Assembly (NCBI GenBank): GCA_947179155.2
Contig: OX359278.1
Coordinates: forward strand, 23,360,744 to 23,424,743
Reading direction: 5' to 3'
Source of the DNA: Hedera helix
Taxonomy: Eukaryota > Streptophyta > Magnoliopsida > Apiales > Araliaceae
DNA length: 64,000 nt
Shown: positions 10,640 through 22,525 of the stretch, in pieces
Numbering within the stretch: the first letter of the stretch is position 1
Layout of the letters: every line of letters begins with the position of its first letter
Program-made: the position numbers and the translations under genes
Notes under the pieces: model-generated
The model's input: only the letters and a program-made list of their open reading frames with translations
Told to the model about the DNA's origin: nothing
The model's database searches: none

Positions 10640-11075
10640 GTATTATTTAAAGAGTATTAAAATATTACTACATGGTTAATAATAATAATAAGTGATTAAA
10701 ATATTATTAAATAGTTAATAATATTAGTATGAGATTAAATTATTATTAAATGGATAATAATATTAATAAGTCAATAAAAAATTATTAAATAAATAATAAT
10801 ATTAGTAAATGAATAAAATATTATTAAATGATTAATAATATTAGATAATGAATAAAATATTATTAAATGATTAATAATATTAGGTAATGAATAAAATATT
10901 ATTAAATGATTAATAATATTATATAGTGAATAAAATATTATTAAATGATTAATAATAGATGACTAATAAAATATTATTAAAGGATTAATAATATTAGATG
11001 ACTAATAAAATATTATTAAAGGATTAATAATATTAAAAGACTAATAGAATATTATTAAATTGTGAATAATATTAA
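10640..11075 (+). repeat. Array of 39-bp AT-rich hairpin repeats in LTR A
   Basis: Repeated units of about 39 bp built on ATTATTAAATGATTAATAAT, whose halves are inverted repeats, separated by a TAGATAATGAATAAA-like spacer. Units are irregular at the edges. The 3' LTR has a shorter version (20060-20460). Confidence 0.8.
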
Positions 11076-11998
11076 ATAAGAGTGTAAACTATATTAAAAA
11101 ATTAATATAGGTTTTATGTGATTGAAATATTATCAAGTAATGATAATATTTCTTATGTGTTTAAATACTCGTAATTAGATAATTATGTGGTTAAGTATTA
11201 GAGATATAAAATGTATAGATGTTATCATATGAATGTGTATATGATACTAATTTAAAGATCAACTTGATTAATTGTTAAGTCTATCTAAAGAGAATTAAAT
11301 TGAATTGGTTAGCAGTAGACTACGCACGAGGCAAGTTTTCCTTAACCCTAACTTGTATTTATTATTACAAGTTTTCTTCAACTTTATTTATATTGAGCAA
11401 TTCAATTATTGTTAAGCAAGTATCTACACTTGTAGTTATTTGATAGAACTTTAAGTGGGTTAATTATCAAAAATTATTCCACATCATTATTGTTATTGTA
11501 TTTGCACATAGTGCATTTGCAAATGTATAGTTCATTAATTCAAGAACTATTTAAGAAAGTCTAAGCTAATTGTTTCAGCTTGACAATGCAAGTTAAATTC
11601 ATCGCATTGAATATTTTAAAAGCTTATCCAAACCATTGGTTGGTACGGATTCATATAGTAAGACTGAGAATGAACAACCCTAAATAAGGGAGATTTTATC
11701 TGTCGAGAAACTGAATTTGCGCAAGATGTCTGAATGTTATGTATATACATATGGTACAAGAGACTGATCCCCTTGAGTACTAGTTTTTCGAGGAGTCAGA
11801 TATATATATAAATGTTTGTTCTACCTTAGTAGCAATTCATGGTCCTTAAAGACCACTCAGCAGTAAAGAGTCAATCCATTCTTATATTGAAAAATTGATT
11901 CTTGATTTCTTTCACAATTGTTGTCTATTGTTGAAAATCCTGATGTTAATTTTCCTTTCATCATGATATATCCTATGACTATTTGTTTATAAACTTAC

Positions 11999-12044
11999 TG
12001 AGCCATTTAGTTGCTCATTCTTGCTATATCATGACTTATTTCAG
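11999..12044 (+). promoter_or_regulatory. Conserved stem-loop plus acceptor-like site in the LTR
   Basis: TGAGC (11999-12003) and GCTCA (12013-12017) can pair. Then comes a CTTGC and T-rich stretch ending TTATTTCAG|CTAAGCCC at 12044. The same order occurs in LTR families C, D, E and, with changes, F and G. Read as a 3' splice site it would pair with the donor-like AAG|GT at 9803. Splicing is an inference. Confidence 0.5.
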
Positions 12045-12345
12045 CTAAGCCCGAATGTTCAAAACCAGACAAAGTCAAGGGAAAAGCCAAAACTTAGATT
12101 AGCTTGATGCATGCTAGATTAATTACTTATATATAATCTCTCTTTTAAATATTTTATATTCACTTAAGATATGTAATGTTTATGTTAAGGTTAATCGACC
12201 TTGGGAAGTGTAACCTTTTATAAGGAACCTTTTGTATTATTCTACGAAGTTTAAATGCAATTTATGTATTTAATTGTTAGTAAGTATTGTATAGTGGAGA
12301 ATCAAACCCAAGGTTATGAAACCCGAAGTTGGGGTCATCACAGGT

Positions 12346-12357
12346 TGGTATCAGAGC
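12346..12357 (+). promoter_or_regulatory. Primer-binding site of chromovirus A (initiator tRNA-Met type)
   Basis: TGGTATCAGAGC, complementary to the 3' end of plant initiator tRNA-Met, begins four bases after the LTR end. This is the usual primer for chromoviruses. Confidence 0.92.
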
Positions 12358-12583
12358 TGTAGGTTAGAGACGTTAGGATTGCGAAACCTAGGATATAACC
12401 TTAGTACTAAACTCATATCGAGTGCGTTAGAAAATGAATCGAGAAGATTCATCATGTTGTGTATTTTTGGAGGTGGATTGAGAAAATCCATCGAGTCGAG
12501 ATGTACATGATAAAATATCATTTCATTTCATCAATGAATATATTTTATTGTTGTACTAACATGTGTTATTTTTATGATATAGG

Positions 12584-13321
12584 ATGACGAAGATTGGACA
12601 GTCTAGTCATGCTACTAAGGAGGTGATTTACACTGATATCGACATGGATACGGCATAGCCGCTGGTGGTTGCACCGATTGAGGATCCTGAGTCTGATCTA
12701 GATGAGGGAGACCGTGAGGAACTCGTTTGGGGTGGAGTGATGAGGCCATACAACGAGGATGAGGAGCCAGCTGAGTACGCTGATGGCATGGACACTACTG
12801 CTAGTGACATCATCGACTCTCTGACTACGATGAATGATGAGCTGGAGGAGAGAGTTCAACACTTGGAGGAGCAGAATCTGATTCACCAGCATACGGAGAA
12901 TCAGTATATAGATGTAGTTTATCAATTCTCTGGCGAGAACACGAAGCTGAAGGAGAAGATGGCAGAGATAGAGGCTAGATTGACAGAGGCTGAGCTAAAG
13001 ATTCAGCAAACACAGGCAGAGAAGGAGGCTATTAGAGGCCAGTGGCAACAGACAGTAGATGCTAGGATCGAGATGGAGATCCAGAAAGATGCTGCACATG
13101 GGCAGATGTTAGAGCTGGAGGATGAGGTTAGAGAGAAGAAGGTGAAGATCGACAGGCTTACCTATGTCTATTGTTCTTCCTTTAGCAAATTTTAGAGCAG
13201 GGTGCATTACTACCCAGCTGAGGTGGGTCAGTCCAGGCACACTATCAGCAGGAGTTTGGTGAAGGCCATAGGGGATGAGGAGTATGATGACACTGTTCAT
13301 CGAGGGATGCGCAGGCATTAG
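12584..13321 (+). pseudogene. Extra coiled-coil ORF between the primer-binding site and gag of chromovirus A
   Basis: ATG at 12584 to TAG at 13319-13321, 245 codons, broken by two in-frame TAG codons (12656-12658 and 13193-13195) but with no frameshift. The N-terminal third is acidic (DPESDLDEGDREEL, EDEEPAEYADGMD). Residues ~85-200 form a long coiled coil rich in Glu, Gln, Lys and Leu (EERVQHLEEQN, KLKEKMAEIEARLTEAELK). The tail is basic and ends GMRRH. It matches none of the standard retroviral domains I know. Just upstream lies TACTAAC (12555-12561) and a TTTTTATGATATAG|G acceptor-like site ending at 12582, so it may be expressed from a spliced mRNA. Confidence 0.65.
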
Positions 13322-13671
13322 TAGTAGTTCTCTTTATTTATGTTGTATGTAAATAGATGCAGTAGAAACCCAACTTTTGTTTTAACAGAGGGTTAGTATG
13401 ATGTAAATCCCAACTCTAAGAAGTTGTGGGATCTGATTAAAGTTAGATCCCATCTTTTGTAGTATTTCAAGGATAGTAGCATTTATAGCAGTATGCTTAT
13501 GATGTAAAAGTGCTATGCACTATGGTTTTAGCATATGAATATAAATGCAGATCTGTTTATTTTTATATGTGTCGAGATGCTTAATTGTACTTTAGTGAAA
13601 TTGCTTAAACTACAAAACGGAAGTAAAAAGATGAAGTAACTTTAACAATTTAAATTTTTTCTATACAGAAA
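13322..13671 (+). other. Spacer between extra ORF and gag, ending in an acceptor-like site
   Basis: 350 bases without an ORF. It ends with ACTTTAACAATTTAAATTTTTT then CTATACAG (AG at 13667-13668), three bases before the gag ATG. This looks like a branch point, pyrimidine tract and 3' splice site, so gag may be translated from a message spliced past the extra ORF. Confidence 0.5.
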
Positions 13672-16600
13672 ATGCCGCCACATAGAAGAAGTCAACCACT
13701 ACCCCTACCACCACCGGAAGAGTTGGTTAATGTAGGAGGGGTACCGCCAAACCCGGCGCAAGATTTTATGGAAATGCTAATAGGAGCATTCCACGGACGT
13801 AACACAAATGTTGTTGGAGCACCAAACCCTGCCGCTCCACTAGCTAACTTCAAAGATTTCAAACTAATAGGACCACCTGAATTCTGGGGCACGACGGATC
13901 CTATAGAAGCGCAAACCTGGATCGAGGAAATGGAAAAGGTCTTCGAGGTTGCACGAGTAGTGGAGGAGCAAATGACCTCATTTTCTACCTTTATGATGAA
14001 GGGGGAGGCGAACTATTGGTGGAAGGCCAACAAAAGCAGAGCAGGAGAAGGAACTATCGCGTGGGCGCGATTTAAGGAAGTGTTCTTAGAAAACTCCTTT
14101 CCGGAAAGCATGCAGGCCAGGATGGAAGTTCACTTCCTGGAACTCAAGCAAAGGAATATGTCTATCTCTGACTACGCTGCCAAGTTCAATGAATTGGCAA
14201 GGTTCGCGCCACACCAGGTGGACACTGAAGCGAGGCGCGCAAGGAGATTTGAGCAGAGACTGAAATCGTGGGTTTATAGTAGGGTCGTTGTTCTTCAAAT
14301 TACCAACTTTACAGCGTTGCTGGAGAAAGCTATAATAGCAGAAGGGGGAAATGAAGTCCTAAACAAGCATAATCAAGAACGGAACAAGAAAAGAAACGAA
14401 GGAGGAAACAAGGAAGGTAACAGTAGTGGGGGTAGTAACTCGAATAATCACAAATGGAACAACAACAGTAACAACAGTTCGAAGACATCTCAAGGAAGCG
14501 AACAAACGAAAGGAAATAAATGCAGTAATTGCGGGAAGAGTCACGTAGGGGAGTGTATAAAGGGGAGGAATGTCTGCTAAAACTGCGGGCTAGAAGGGCA
14601 CATTGCCCCTAATTGTCCTACACCAAAAAGGAGAAGTTGTTTCTCATGTAGAGTTGCGGACCATCAGTTCAAGGATTGTCCGAAGAGGAAGAATGGCAGT
14701 GGAAGTACCGGCTATAAGGGAAATAACAACAAGCTCACCATTGGAGGCCCGGTGCAACAGAACAAACCAACAGCACGGACTTTCAACATAACGGTGCAGG
14801 ACGCCGTGGAATCAAAAGACGTGGTGGCAGGTATTATTCCGATCAATGATATAAATGCATATGTATTATTTGATTCGGGTGCTACCTGTTCTTTTGTGTC
14901 TGATGATTTCGCTAGACAGTTAGAATTGCTTAGAGAAAGACTAGAAAACCTAATGAACATAGAAGTTGCAAATAAAGAAGTGATTCCTGTAGAGTATATA
15001 CATAGAAATTATTATGCTGAAATTAGGGGTCAAAAGTTGAATGTGAATCTAATTCCGATACATTTGGGGGATTTTGATGTTATTTTGGGTATGGATTGGT
15101 TTTTTAATCATGGAGCGGTAAGTGATTGTCAAAAGAAGTGTATACACCTTAAGACACCAAACCAATCTAAGGTCGCATTTTATGGCAGCAAGTCGTCAAG
15201 ACAATCTTCTTGTCTGACGATGATGCAGACCAAAAAATTGTTAAAGCAATGTTGTGTAGGGTATTTGGCTCACATAATGGATACACAAATGGTAAAACCC
15301 GAGATGGAGCAAATACCAGTAGTTAAGTAGTTCATGGATATCTTTCCAGATGAACTGTCAGGTTTACTGCCAGATAGGGAGATAGAATTTGTGATTGATT
15401 TAGTACCGGGGACAGCACCGATATCAAAGGCACCATATAGGATGGCTCCGGTAGAAATAAAGGAGTTAATGGTTCAATTACAGGAGTTGTTGGATAGGAA
15501 GTACATTCAACCTAGTGTTTCTCCATGAGGAGCACATGTGTTGTTTGTAAAGAAGAATGATGGATCGATGAGACTTCGCATGGATTATAGGGAGTTGAAC
15601 AAGGTGATGATTAAGAACAAGTACCCGTTGCCACGAATTGACGATCTTTTTGATCAATTGAAAGGGGCGAAGTACTTTTCCAAGATTGACTTAAGGACTG
15701 GTTATCATCAGTTGAAAGTCAGGAAGGAGGATATATCCAAGACGGCATTTAGAACTCGATATGGCCATTATGAGTTTCTGGTAATGTCGCTTGGACTAAT
15801 AAATGCACCAGTCGCATTTATGGACACGATGAACAGAATATTCAAGTAGTACTTAGATAAATTTGTAGTTGTGTTCATTGACGATATTTTGGTTTATTCC
15901 AAAATGGAGAAGGAGCATACCGAACACCTAAGATTGGTATTGGAGATATTACGGAAGGAGCAGCTGTATGCTAAATTTTTGAAGTGTGAATTCTGGTTGG
16001 AGAAAGTTCAATTTTTAGGTCATGTTATTGACAAGCAGGGAGTTTCAGTAGATCCAGCAATGGTGGAAATGGTAATGAATTGGGAACAACCAAGGACGAC
16101 GACGGAGGTTAGAGGTTTCTTAGGGTTAGTGGGTTATTATCGGAGATTCATTCAAGACTTTTTGAAGATAGCAACGCCGTTAACCAATTTGACAAAGAAG
16201 ACAGTGAAGTATGTATGGACGGAGAAATGCGAGGAGAGTTTTCAGGAGTTAAAGAAGAGGCTTAGTGAAGCACCTGTGCTGACTTTACCAGACGATATAG
16301 GAGGTTTTACGGTCTACAGTGATGCATCGCACAAGGGACTAGGCTGCGTGCTTATGCAAAATGGCAAAGTCGTTGCGTATGCGTCAAGACAATTAAAGGA
16401 TTATGAGAAGGGATACCCTACCCACGACCTGGAGCTGACAGCGGTAGTGTTTGTCCTTAAGATATGGAGACATTATTTATACGGAGAAAAATGTGAGATA
16501 TTCACAGACCATAAAAGTCTGAAGTATATCTTCACCTAGAAAGAGTTGAATATGAGGCAGTAGAGGTGGTTGGAATTGATCAAAGATTATGATTGTGAGA

Positions 16601-18209
16601 TTCTATATCATCCCGGCAAGGCCAATGTTGTAGTTGATGCTCTAAGTAGAAAGAGCATAGAGAAGTTATTTGTACTAACAGACCATACTAACAAACCAAG
16701 AAGAACTGATAGAAGCAATGGCTCGAATGGAGTTGGAGGTGAAAAATCCTTAGGAGTCAATAGAAGTAGAAGCGAGCCCAAACTTGTTAGATAAGGTGAA
16801 AGTGGCTCAAGACCAAGATGAAGAATGTGAGAGAATAAAGAAAAGGATGGTCGATGGGGGAAAAGGTCCAGTTCAAGAAGGATAGCGAAGGATTGCTAAG
16901 ATTTGAGAACCGTGTCTGGGTACCGTTAGTGCTCGAATTACGAGAGAAAATTTTGCAAGAGGCTCACAGTACAAAATACTCGATACATCCGAGGAGTACG
17001 AAAATGTATCAAGATCTTCGTCAGCATTTTTGGTGGCCGAATATGAAAAGGGAGGTTGTAGAATGTGTCAGTCGATGCCTAACTTGTCAAAGGGTAAAGG
17101 CCAAACATCAGAGACCAAGTGGATTACTACAGCCATTAGAAATTCCTGAGTGGCAATGGGAGCATATCACGATGGATTTTGTAGTAGGACTTCCAGCAAC
17201 ACAGAAGGGATACGATGCTATATAGGTGATTGTGGATCGACTAACAAAGTCAGCGCACTTTTTGCCGATCAAGATTAAGTTTAGTTTGGATCAGTTGGCT
17301 AAACTATACATCAAGGAGATAGTTTCAAGACATGGAGTGTCAGTATCGATTGTGTCAGACAGAGATCTACGCTTCACGTCAAAGTTTTTGAGGAGTCTTA
17401 AGGAAAGATTGGGGACACAGTTAAGAATGAGTACAGCGTATCATCTGCAGACTGATGGGCAAAGCGAGAGAAAAATTCAGACATTGGAAGACATGCTCAG
17501 AGCCTGTGTGATGGATTTCAAGGGCAGTTGGGAAGACCATCTACCGTTAGTTGAGTTTGCATACAACAACAGTTATCATGCGAGCATAGGCATGCCGCCT
17601 TACGAAGTATTGTACGGGAGGAAATGTAGAACACCTCTATGTTGGGATGACGTAGGAGAACGTCAACTGTTGGGGCCAGAATTGGTTCAACAGACTGTAG
17701 AAATTATTAGAGTAATAAAAGCTCGACTAGTAGCAGCTCAAAACCGTCAGAAGAAATATGCAGACCTACATCGTCAGAAGCGAGATTTTGAAGTAAGGAG
17801 TTTTGTGTTCATGAAAGTATCTCCCTAGAAAGGGAAGATCAGATTTGAAAAGAAAGGGAAGCTGAGTCCGAGGTTCATAGGACCGTTCGAGATATTAAAG
17901 AGAGTGGGTGAAGTGGTATATGAGGTAGCTCTACCTCCTGAGCTGGAGCATATTCACAATGTGTTTCACATGTCAGTGTTGCGACCATACAAGCCAAATT
18001 ACAAGCACGTCATATCCTATGAGCCAATTCAAGTCAAGAAAGACTTATCTTATGAAGAAATTATTGTCTAGATACTAGATAGGAAAGAGCAAAAATTGCG
18101 AAATAAGGTTATACATTCTGTCAAAATCATTTAGAGGAACCACAACGCTGAGGAAGGTACGTGGGAACTAAAAGAAAAGATGAGGAATGAATATCCGCAT
18201 CTTTTTTAG
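13672..18209 (+). pseudogene. gag-pol: Chromovirus A gag-pol (gag, protease, RT, RNase H, integrase, chromodomain), decayed
   Basis: One fused ORF, now broken by about ten stops and two frameshifts (~16690 and ~16855). Gag begins MPPHRRSQPLPLPPP and ends in CCHC knuckles (CSNCGKSHVGEC; CFSCRVADHQFKDC). The protease has FDSGATCSFVS. RT has YRELNKVMIKNKYPLPRID, SKIDLRTGYHQL and the catalytic FIDDILVYS. RNase H has YSDASHKGLG, LELTAVVF and FTDHKSLKY. Integrase has the HHCC domain (HSTKYSIHP...CVSRCLTCQRVK), then D, D and E in MDFVVG, VSDRD and SERKIQTLE. The C-terminus (ILDRKEQKLRNK...HNAEEGTWELKEKMRNEYPHLF) is a group II chromodomain. Stops sit at 14578, 15328, 15526, 15847, 16537, 16561, 17223, 17826, 18069 and 18132; most replace expected Gln or Trp. 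Not functional. Confidence 0.95.
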
Positions 18210-18245
18210 TAGCTTTAAATTTGTAATTCTGATGACGGAATTCTT

Positions 18246-18259
18246 ATAAGGGGAGAGAA
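18246..18259 (+). promoter_or_regulatory. Polypurine tract of chromovirus A
   Basis: ATAAGGGGAGAGAA lies immediately before the 3' LTR start TGTAATGACCACG. Confidence 0.85.
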
Positions 18260-21200
18260 TGTAATGACCACGAATTCTATTAGACATTGTTATTATAATT
18301 ATTATATAATTAGCAATGAATTAAAAAATTTGTACTAATTAATTGTGCATTAGATAATTGAATGAATATACTTGTGTATGTGTATAGTTATTTAAAGCAA
18401 TGAAACAAGGTGTTAAAATTAGTTAAAGCAAGTCTAATTGGATTATATTTTAAATCCAAATAGGGTATTAAACTAGGTCAAATTAATTTACCTAGTAGCC
18501 CATGTAATTAAATTAAACCTTAGTTCATGTAATTAATTAATCTAGCCCAATGCTTATTTTAATTAAAGATAGCATAGTTTATTAAATGTTAGCCCAATGT
18601 GTTAATTAATTCTAGCCCAAACAAGTAAACTAAATGAGCCCAACTTATTATACTCTAGAATCCAAGGTGGAGCCCAAAAGGAAGTCCAAATTGGTCAACA
18701 TTGATATATATATACATGTGTATATATATAGGAGTATATATATATAATTAAAGCATTAAAAATAAACCAAAATTGGGTGATTAAATCCCATTTTTGCTGA
18801 GATTGTAGGGGGCCCACTTAGGGTGGCTTGTTTGCTCACATTGCTTCTAACACACATTATGTCATAGTAACTCACCAACCTTAGTCTTTCACCATGTCTA
18901 TCAACTTGTCCATCCATGCAATAGGAAACTAAATTAAGCTCTAAATTCACCAACATTGGAACTAGGAGAGTTAATGAATGATTAGCTTTTGGCTATATAT
19001 AGGATGCTCCACTCATGTGTTATGTTGGTTAGTTCATTTGTAAACATTTCTAGAGAGAAAAAATGAGAACATTTGAGAGAGAAAAGAGAGAAACACTTGT
19101 GAGTTTTGAGAAATTGCTAGAGAAAGTGCTTGGTGGATGTCCAATAGTCTCATATCAGACTTTGGTAGGAGGAGAAGAAGAGCACACAAGTCATTAAGGC
19201 TTAAAAGTACTCCAACCATTTCTTATTTTATTTTTATAGCCTATAAGTGTTTTAATCTGTTAAAATATATTTTTAACCAATCAAAACTTGTTTTGATGGT
19301 CTAAAAGTCTTAAACTATGTTATATATGTATATTCGTGCTTTGAGGTGTTTAGATAATATTTTGGTATATGTTGTATGCATAAAAATGGAAGAAATGTTC
19401 ATATAAAGCTTTACCGGTAAAACCCTATATGCCTATATTCTATTTAATATTATAGTTTGAAATGTACAAGTTGGAAAATAATTTTATATGGCTATAAAGT
19501 TACATATGAGTAATAAAGAAAACCCAACTTGAATCTTTCAAAAATATGAAAAAATGAAGAAGTTATGGCCTTTACCGCAAAACATGGCGTTTTGAAACCT
19601 TAGAATTTTTAATATGTCCTTGTAAACAATTTTACGCCTATTTACGTTTGGAATTTGGATTTGTAATCTAAAGAGAAATTGTATAGAGGGGAAATTCTGA
19701 TGAGAATATACTCAAGAATCACCCCAAAATATTTTAAAAGAAGAAGTTATTGTTGTCAGAGTGACTGAAGGTCGTGTAGTCCAAAATTTTGGTTTTCTGA
19801 AAATTGTCGAGCGCCTACCAAGCGCCTAGGCGCTTGAATCTGCTGGCTCTGGGAGCAAATTTTGTCCGGGTCAGTTCGGTCCGGGTCGGGTCGGTCCGGG
19901 TCGAATTTTCTTTGAAAAATTAAGTTAAAACAAGTATAAAATGAATATGTTTGGATATTAAACTAAAATATATAAAGTCTATTTATAAATAAATGTTAGC
20001 TAAATGTTTAAAATAAATTCTAAGGTTAACCCAATTTAAAAAGTTAAATATTAGTATTATTTAAAGAGTATTAAAATATTACTACAGGGTTAATAATAAT
20101 AATAAGTGATTAAAATATTATTAAGTAGTTAACAATATTAGTATGAGATTAAATTATTATTAAATGGAAAATAATATTAATAAGTCAATAAAATATTATT
20201 AAATAATTAATAATATTAGATAATGAATAAAATATTATTAAATAATTAATAATATTAGATAGTGAATAAAATATTATTAAATGATTAATAATATTAGATA
20301 GTGAATAAAATATTATTAAATAATTAATAATATTAGATAGTGAATAAAATATTATTAAATGATTAATAATAGATGACTAATAAAATATTATTGAAGGATT
20401 AATAATATTAAAAGACTAATATAATATTATTAAATTGTGAATAATATTAAATAAGAGTGTGAACTATATTAAATAATTAATATAGATTTTATGTAACTGA
20501 AATATTATCAAGTAATGATAATATTTCTTATGTGTTTAAATACCCATAATTAGATAATTATGTGGTTAAGTATTAGATATGTAAAATGTATTGATGTTAT
20601 CATATGAATATGTATATGATACTAATTTAAAGATCAACTTAATTAATTGTTAGGTCTATCTAAAGAGAATTAAATTGAATTGGTTAGCAGTATACTACGC
20701 ACGAAGCAAGTTTTCCATAACCCTAACTTGTATTTATTGTTGCAAGTTTTCTTCAACTTTATTTACATTGAGCAATTCAATTATTGTTGAGCAAGTATCT
20801 ACACTTGTAGTTATTTGACAGACCTTTAAGTGGGTTAATTATCAAAAATCATTCCACATCATTATTGTTATTGTATTCGCACATAGTGCATTTGCAAATG
20901 TATAGTTCATTAATTCAAGAATTGTTTAAGAAAGTCTAAGCTAATTGTTTCAGCTAGACAATGCAAGTTAAATTCATCACATTGAATATTTTAAAAGCTT
21001 ATCCAAACCATTGATTGGTGCGGATTCATATAGTAAGACTGAGAATGAACAACCCTAAATAAGGGGGATTTTATCTGTCGGGAAACCGAATTTGCGCAAG
21101 ATGTCTGAATGTTATGCATATACATATGGTACAAAAGGCTGATCCCCTTGAGTACTAGTTTTTTGAGGAGTCAGATATATATATAAATGTTTGTTCTACC

Positions 21201-21717
21201 TTAGTAGCAGTTTATGGTCCATAAAGACCACTCAACAGTAAATAGTCAATCCATTCTTATATTGAAAAATTGATTCTTGATTTCTTTCACAATTGTTGTC
21301 TATTGTTGAAAACCCTGATGTTAATTTCCCTTTCATCATGATATATCCTATGACTATTTGTTTATAAACTTGCTGAGCCATTTAGTTGTTCATTCTTGCT
21401 ATATCATGACTTATTTCAGCTAAGCCCAAATGTTCAAAACCAAACAAAGGCAAGGGAAAAACCAAAACTTAGATTAGTTTGATGCATGCTAGATTAATTA
21501 CTTATATGTAATTTTTATTGTAAATATTTTGTATTCCCTTAAGATATGTAATGTTTATGTTAAGGTTAATCGACCTTGGGAAGTATAGCCTTTTATAAGG
21601 AACCTTTTGTATTATTCCGCGAAATTTAAATGCAATTTATGTATTTAATTGTTAGTAGGTATTGTACAGTGGAGAACCAAACCCGAGGTTATGGAACCCG
21701 GATTTGGGGTCGTCACA
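18260..21717 (+). repeat. 3' LTR of chromovirus A (3458 bp)
   Basis: Starts TGTAATGACC and ends GGGGTCGTCACA. Same internal order as the 5' copy: TATA box 18994-19001, purine-rich leader, donor position (here GC, 19199-19200), palindrome AAGCGCCTAGGCGCTT, AT hairpin array, stem-loop, and acceptor-like TTATTTCAG ending at 21419. The minus-oriented solo LTR at 43710-50591 is a third copy of the same family with nearly the same net length. Confidence 0.93.
20060..20460 (+). repeat. 39-bp AT hairpin array in the 3' LTR of chromovirus A
   Basis: Units of ATTATTAAAT(A/G)ATTAATAATATTAGATAGTGAATAAAAT type, clearest between 20180 and 20370. Fewer regular units than in the 5' LTR, consistent with array length change after insertion. 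Confidence 0.75.
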
Positions 21718-22525
21718 GTTTCTTTATTAGATCCATGTGTAAAAGACCCAATCTCTTGTGCCACAGATTTTCCATGTCTTTCATGGCTGATAGGCAAACT
21801 TCTTTATCCTGCTACTCAAAATCAATATTATATATATTTCCTTTTCTTTGTGCAACTAATGTAGCATTGTTAGTACCGTGAAAAATAGAGCATATATCCT
21901 TTTAAAATTTAACTTGATGACCACTATCCATTAGTTGACTAATACTAATAAGATTAAATCCAAGACCTTTGACAAGATGAACATTATCAATACTTATCTT
22001 ACCATTCCCTATTTTACCTTTTCCAATTATTTCATAAGTCTTGTTATCTCCAAACATAACAATTCCATTTCTCCTTTTGAGAGATAGTTCCAAAAATTTA
22101 CTTTTCTCACCAGTCATGTGTCGAGATCATCCGCTATCTAGAACCCACTTTTGAGATGGAACTTTTACTTTGAGACATACCTAAAATAACAATACAGTTT
22201 ACTGTTTAGGTACCCATTTCTTTTTGGGTCCATTTGTGCTAGTAACATTTGATTCGTTTTTCTTTACCCGTATCTTCACAACTTTCTTGTTGCAATTAGA
22301 ATGTCATTTAGTTCTACAATTTTTACAGGTAATGAAAGGAGAACAATAATTCATTTTAAATGGAGATTTCAATATTTTTGTATTATTCTTTTTAGATGTT
22401 TCTTGATGATCAATCCCTTATTTTTCATAGCTAGGTCTTTGTTTACCTAACATGATTTTTAGAATTTCTTCTCCTTAGACAAACCTAGTTAATGATACTT
22501 TTAATGATTCAATTTCTTTTTGTAA
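21718..22525 (-). pseudogene. Copia protease and GAG-pre-integrase region, broken
   Basis: Read on the minus strand from 22525: a linker with GPKKKWVPK, then the protease active-site stretch WVLDSG followed by a TGA where Cys is expected (next SRHMTG), then an open piece 22117-21902 (MTGEKSKFLELSLKRRNGIV...LISISQLMDSGHQVKF). This passes into GTNNATLVAQRKGNIYNI and the pre-integrase motif LWHKRLG, cut at 21718. Further stops lie near 21899 and 21823. The break in the middle of this domain marks the chromovirus A insertion point. Confidence 0.85.

Larger units (their letters stand above)
9310..12342 (+). repeat. 5' LTR of chromovirus A (right part)
   Basis: Aligns from TATATATAGGAGTATATA onward with the 3' LTR at about 18725-21717, including the end GGGGTCATCACA. 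Contents in order: a TATA box (9598-9605), a purine-rich leader, a donor-like AAG|GTTTAA near 9803, a GC-rich inverted repeat (10416-10440), an array of 39-bp AT hairpins (~10640-11075), a TGAGC/GCTCA stem-loop (11999-12017) and a TTATTTCAG acceptor-like site (12044). No ORF of note. Confidence 0.88.
9310..21717 (+). mobile_element. Chromovirus A (Tekay/Del-like Ty3/gypsy), full length but decayed
   Basis: Two long direct repeats (9310-12342, truncated in view, and 18260-21717) flank a tRNA-Met-type primer-binding site, an extra coiled-coil ORF, gag-pol with a group II chromodomain, and a polypurine tract. The first ~470 bases of the 5' LTR are missing here because the Tat element sits inside that LTR. 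They should lie left of the window. To the right the element abuts the copia GAG-pre-integrase region at 21718, so it inserted into that copia element. Confidence 0.9.
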
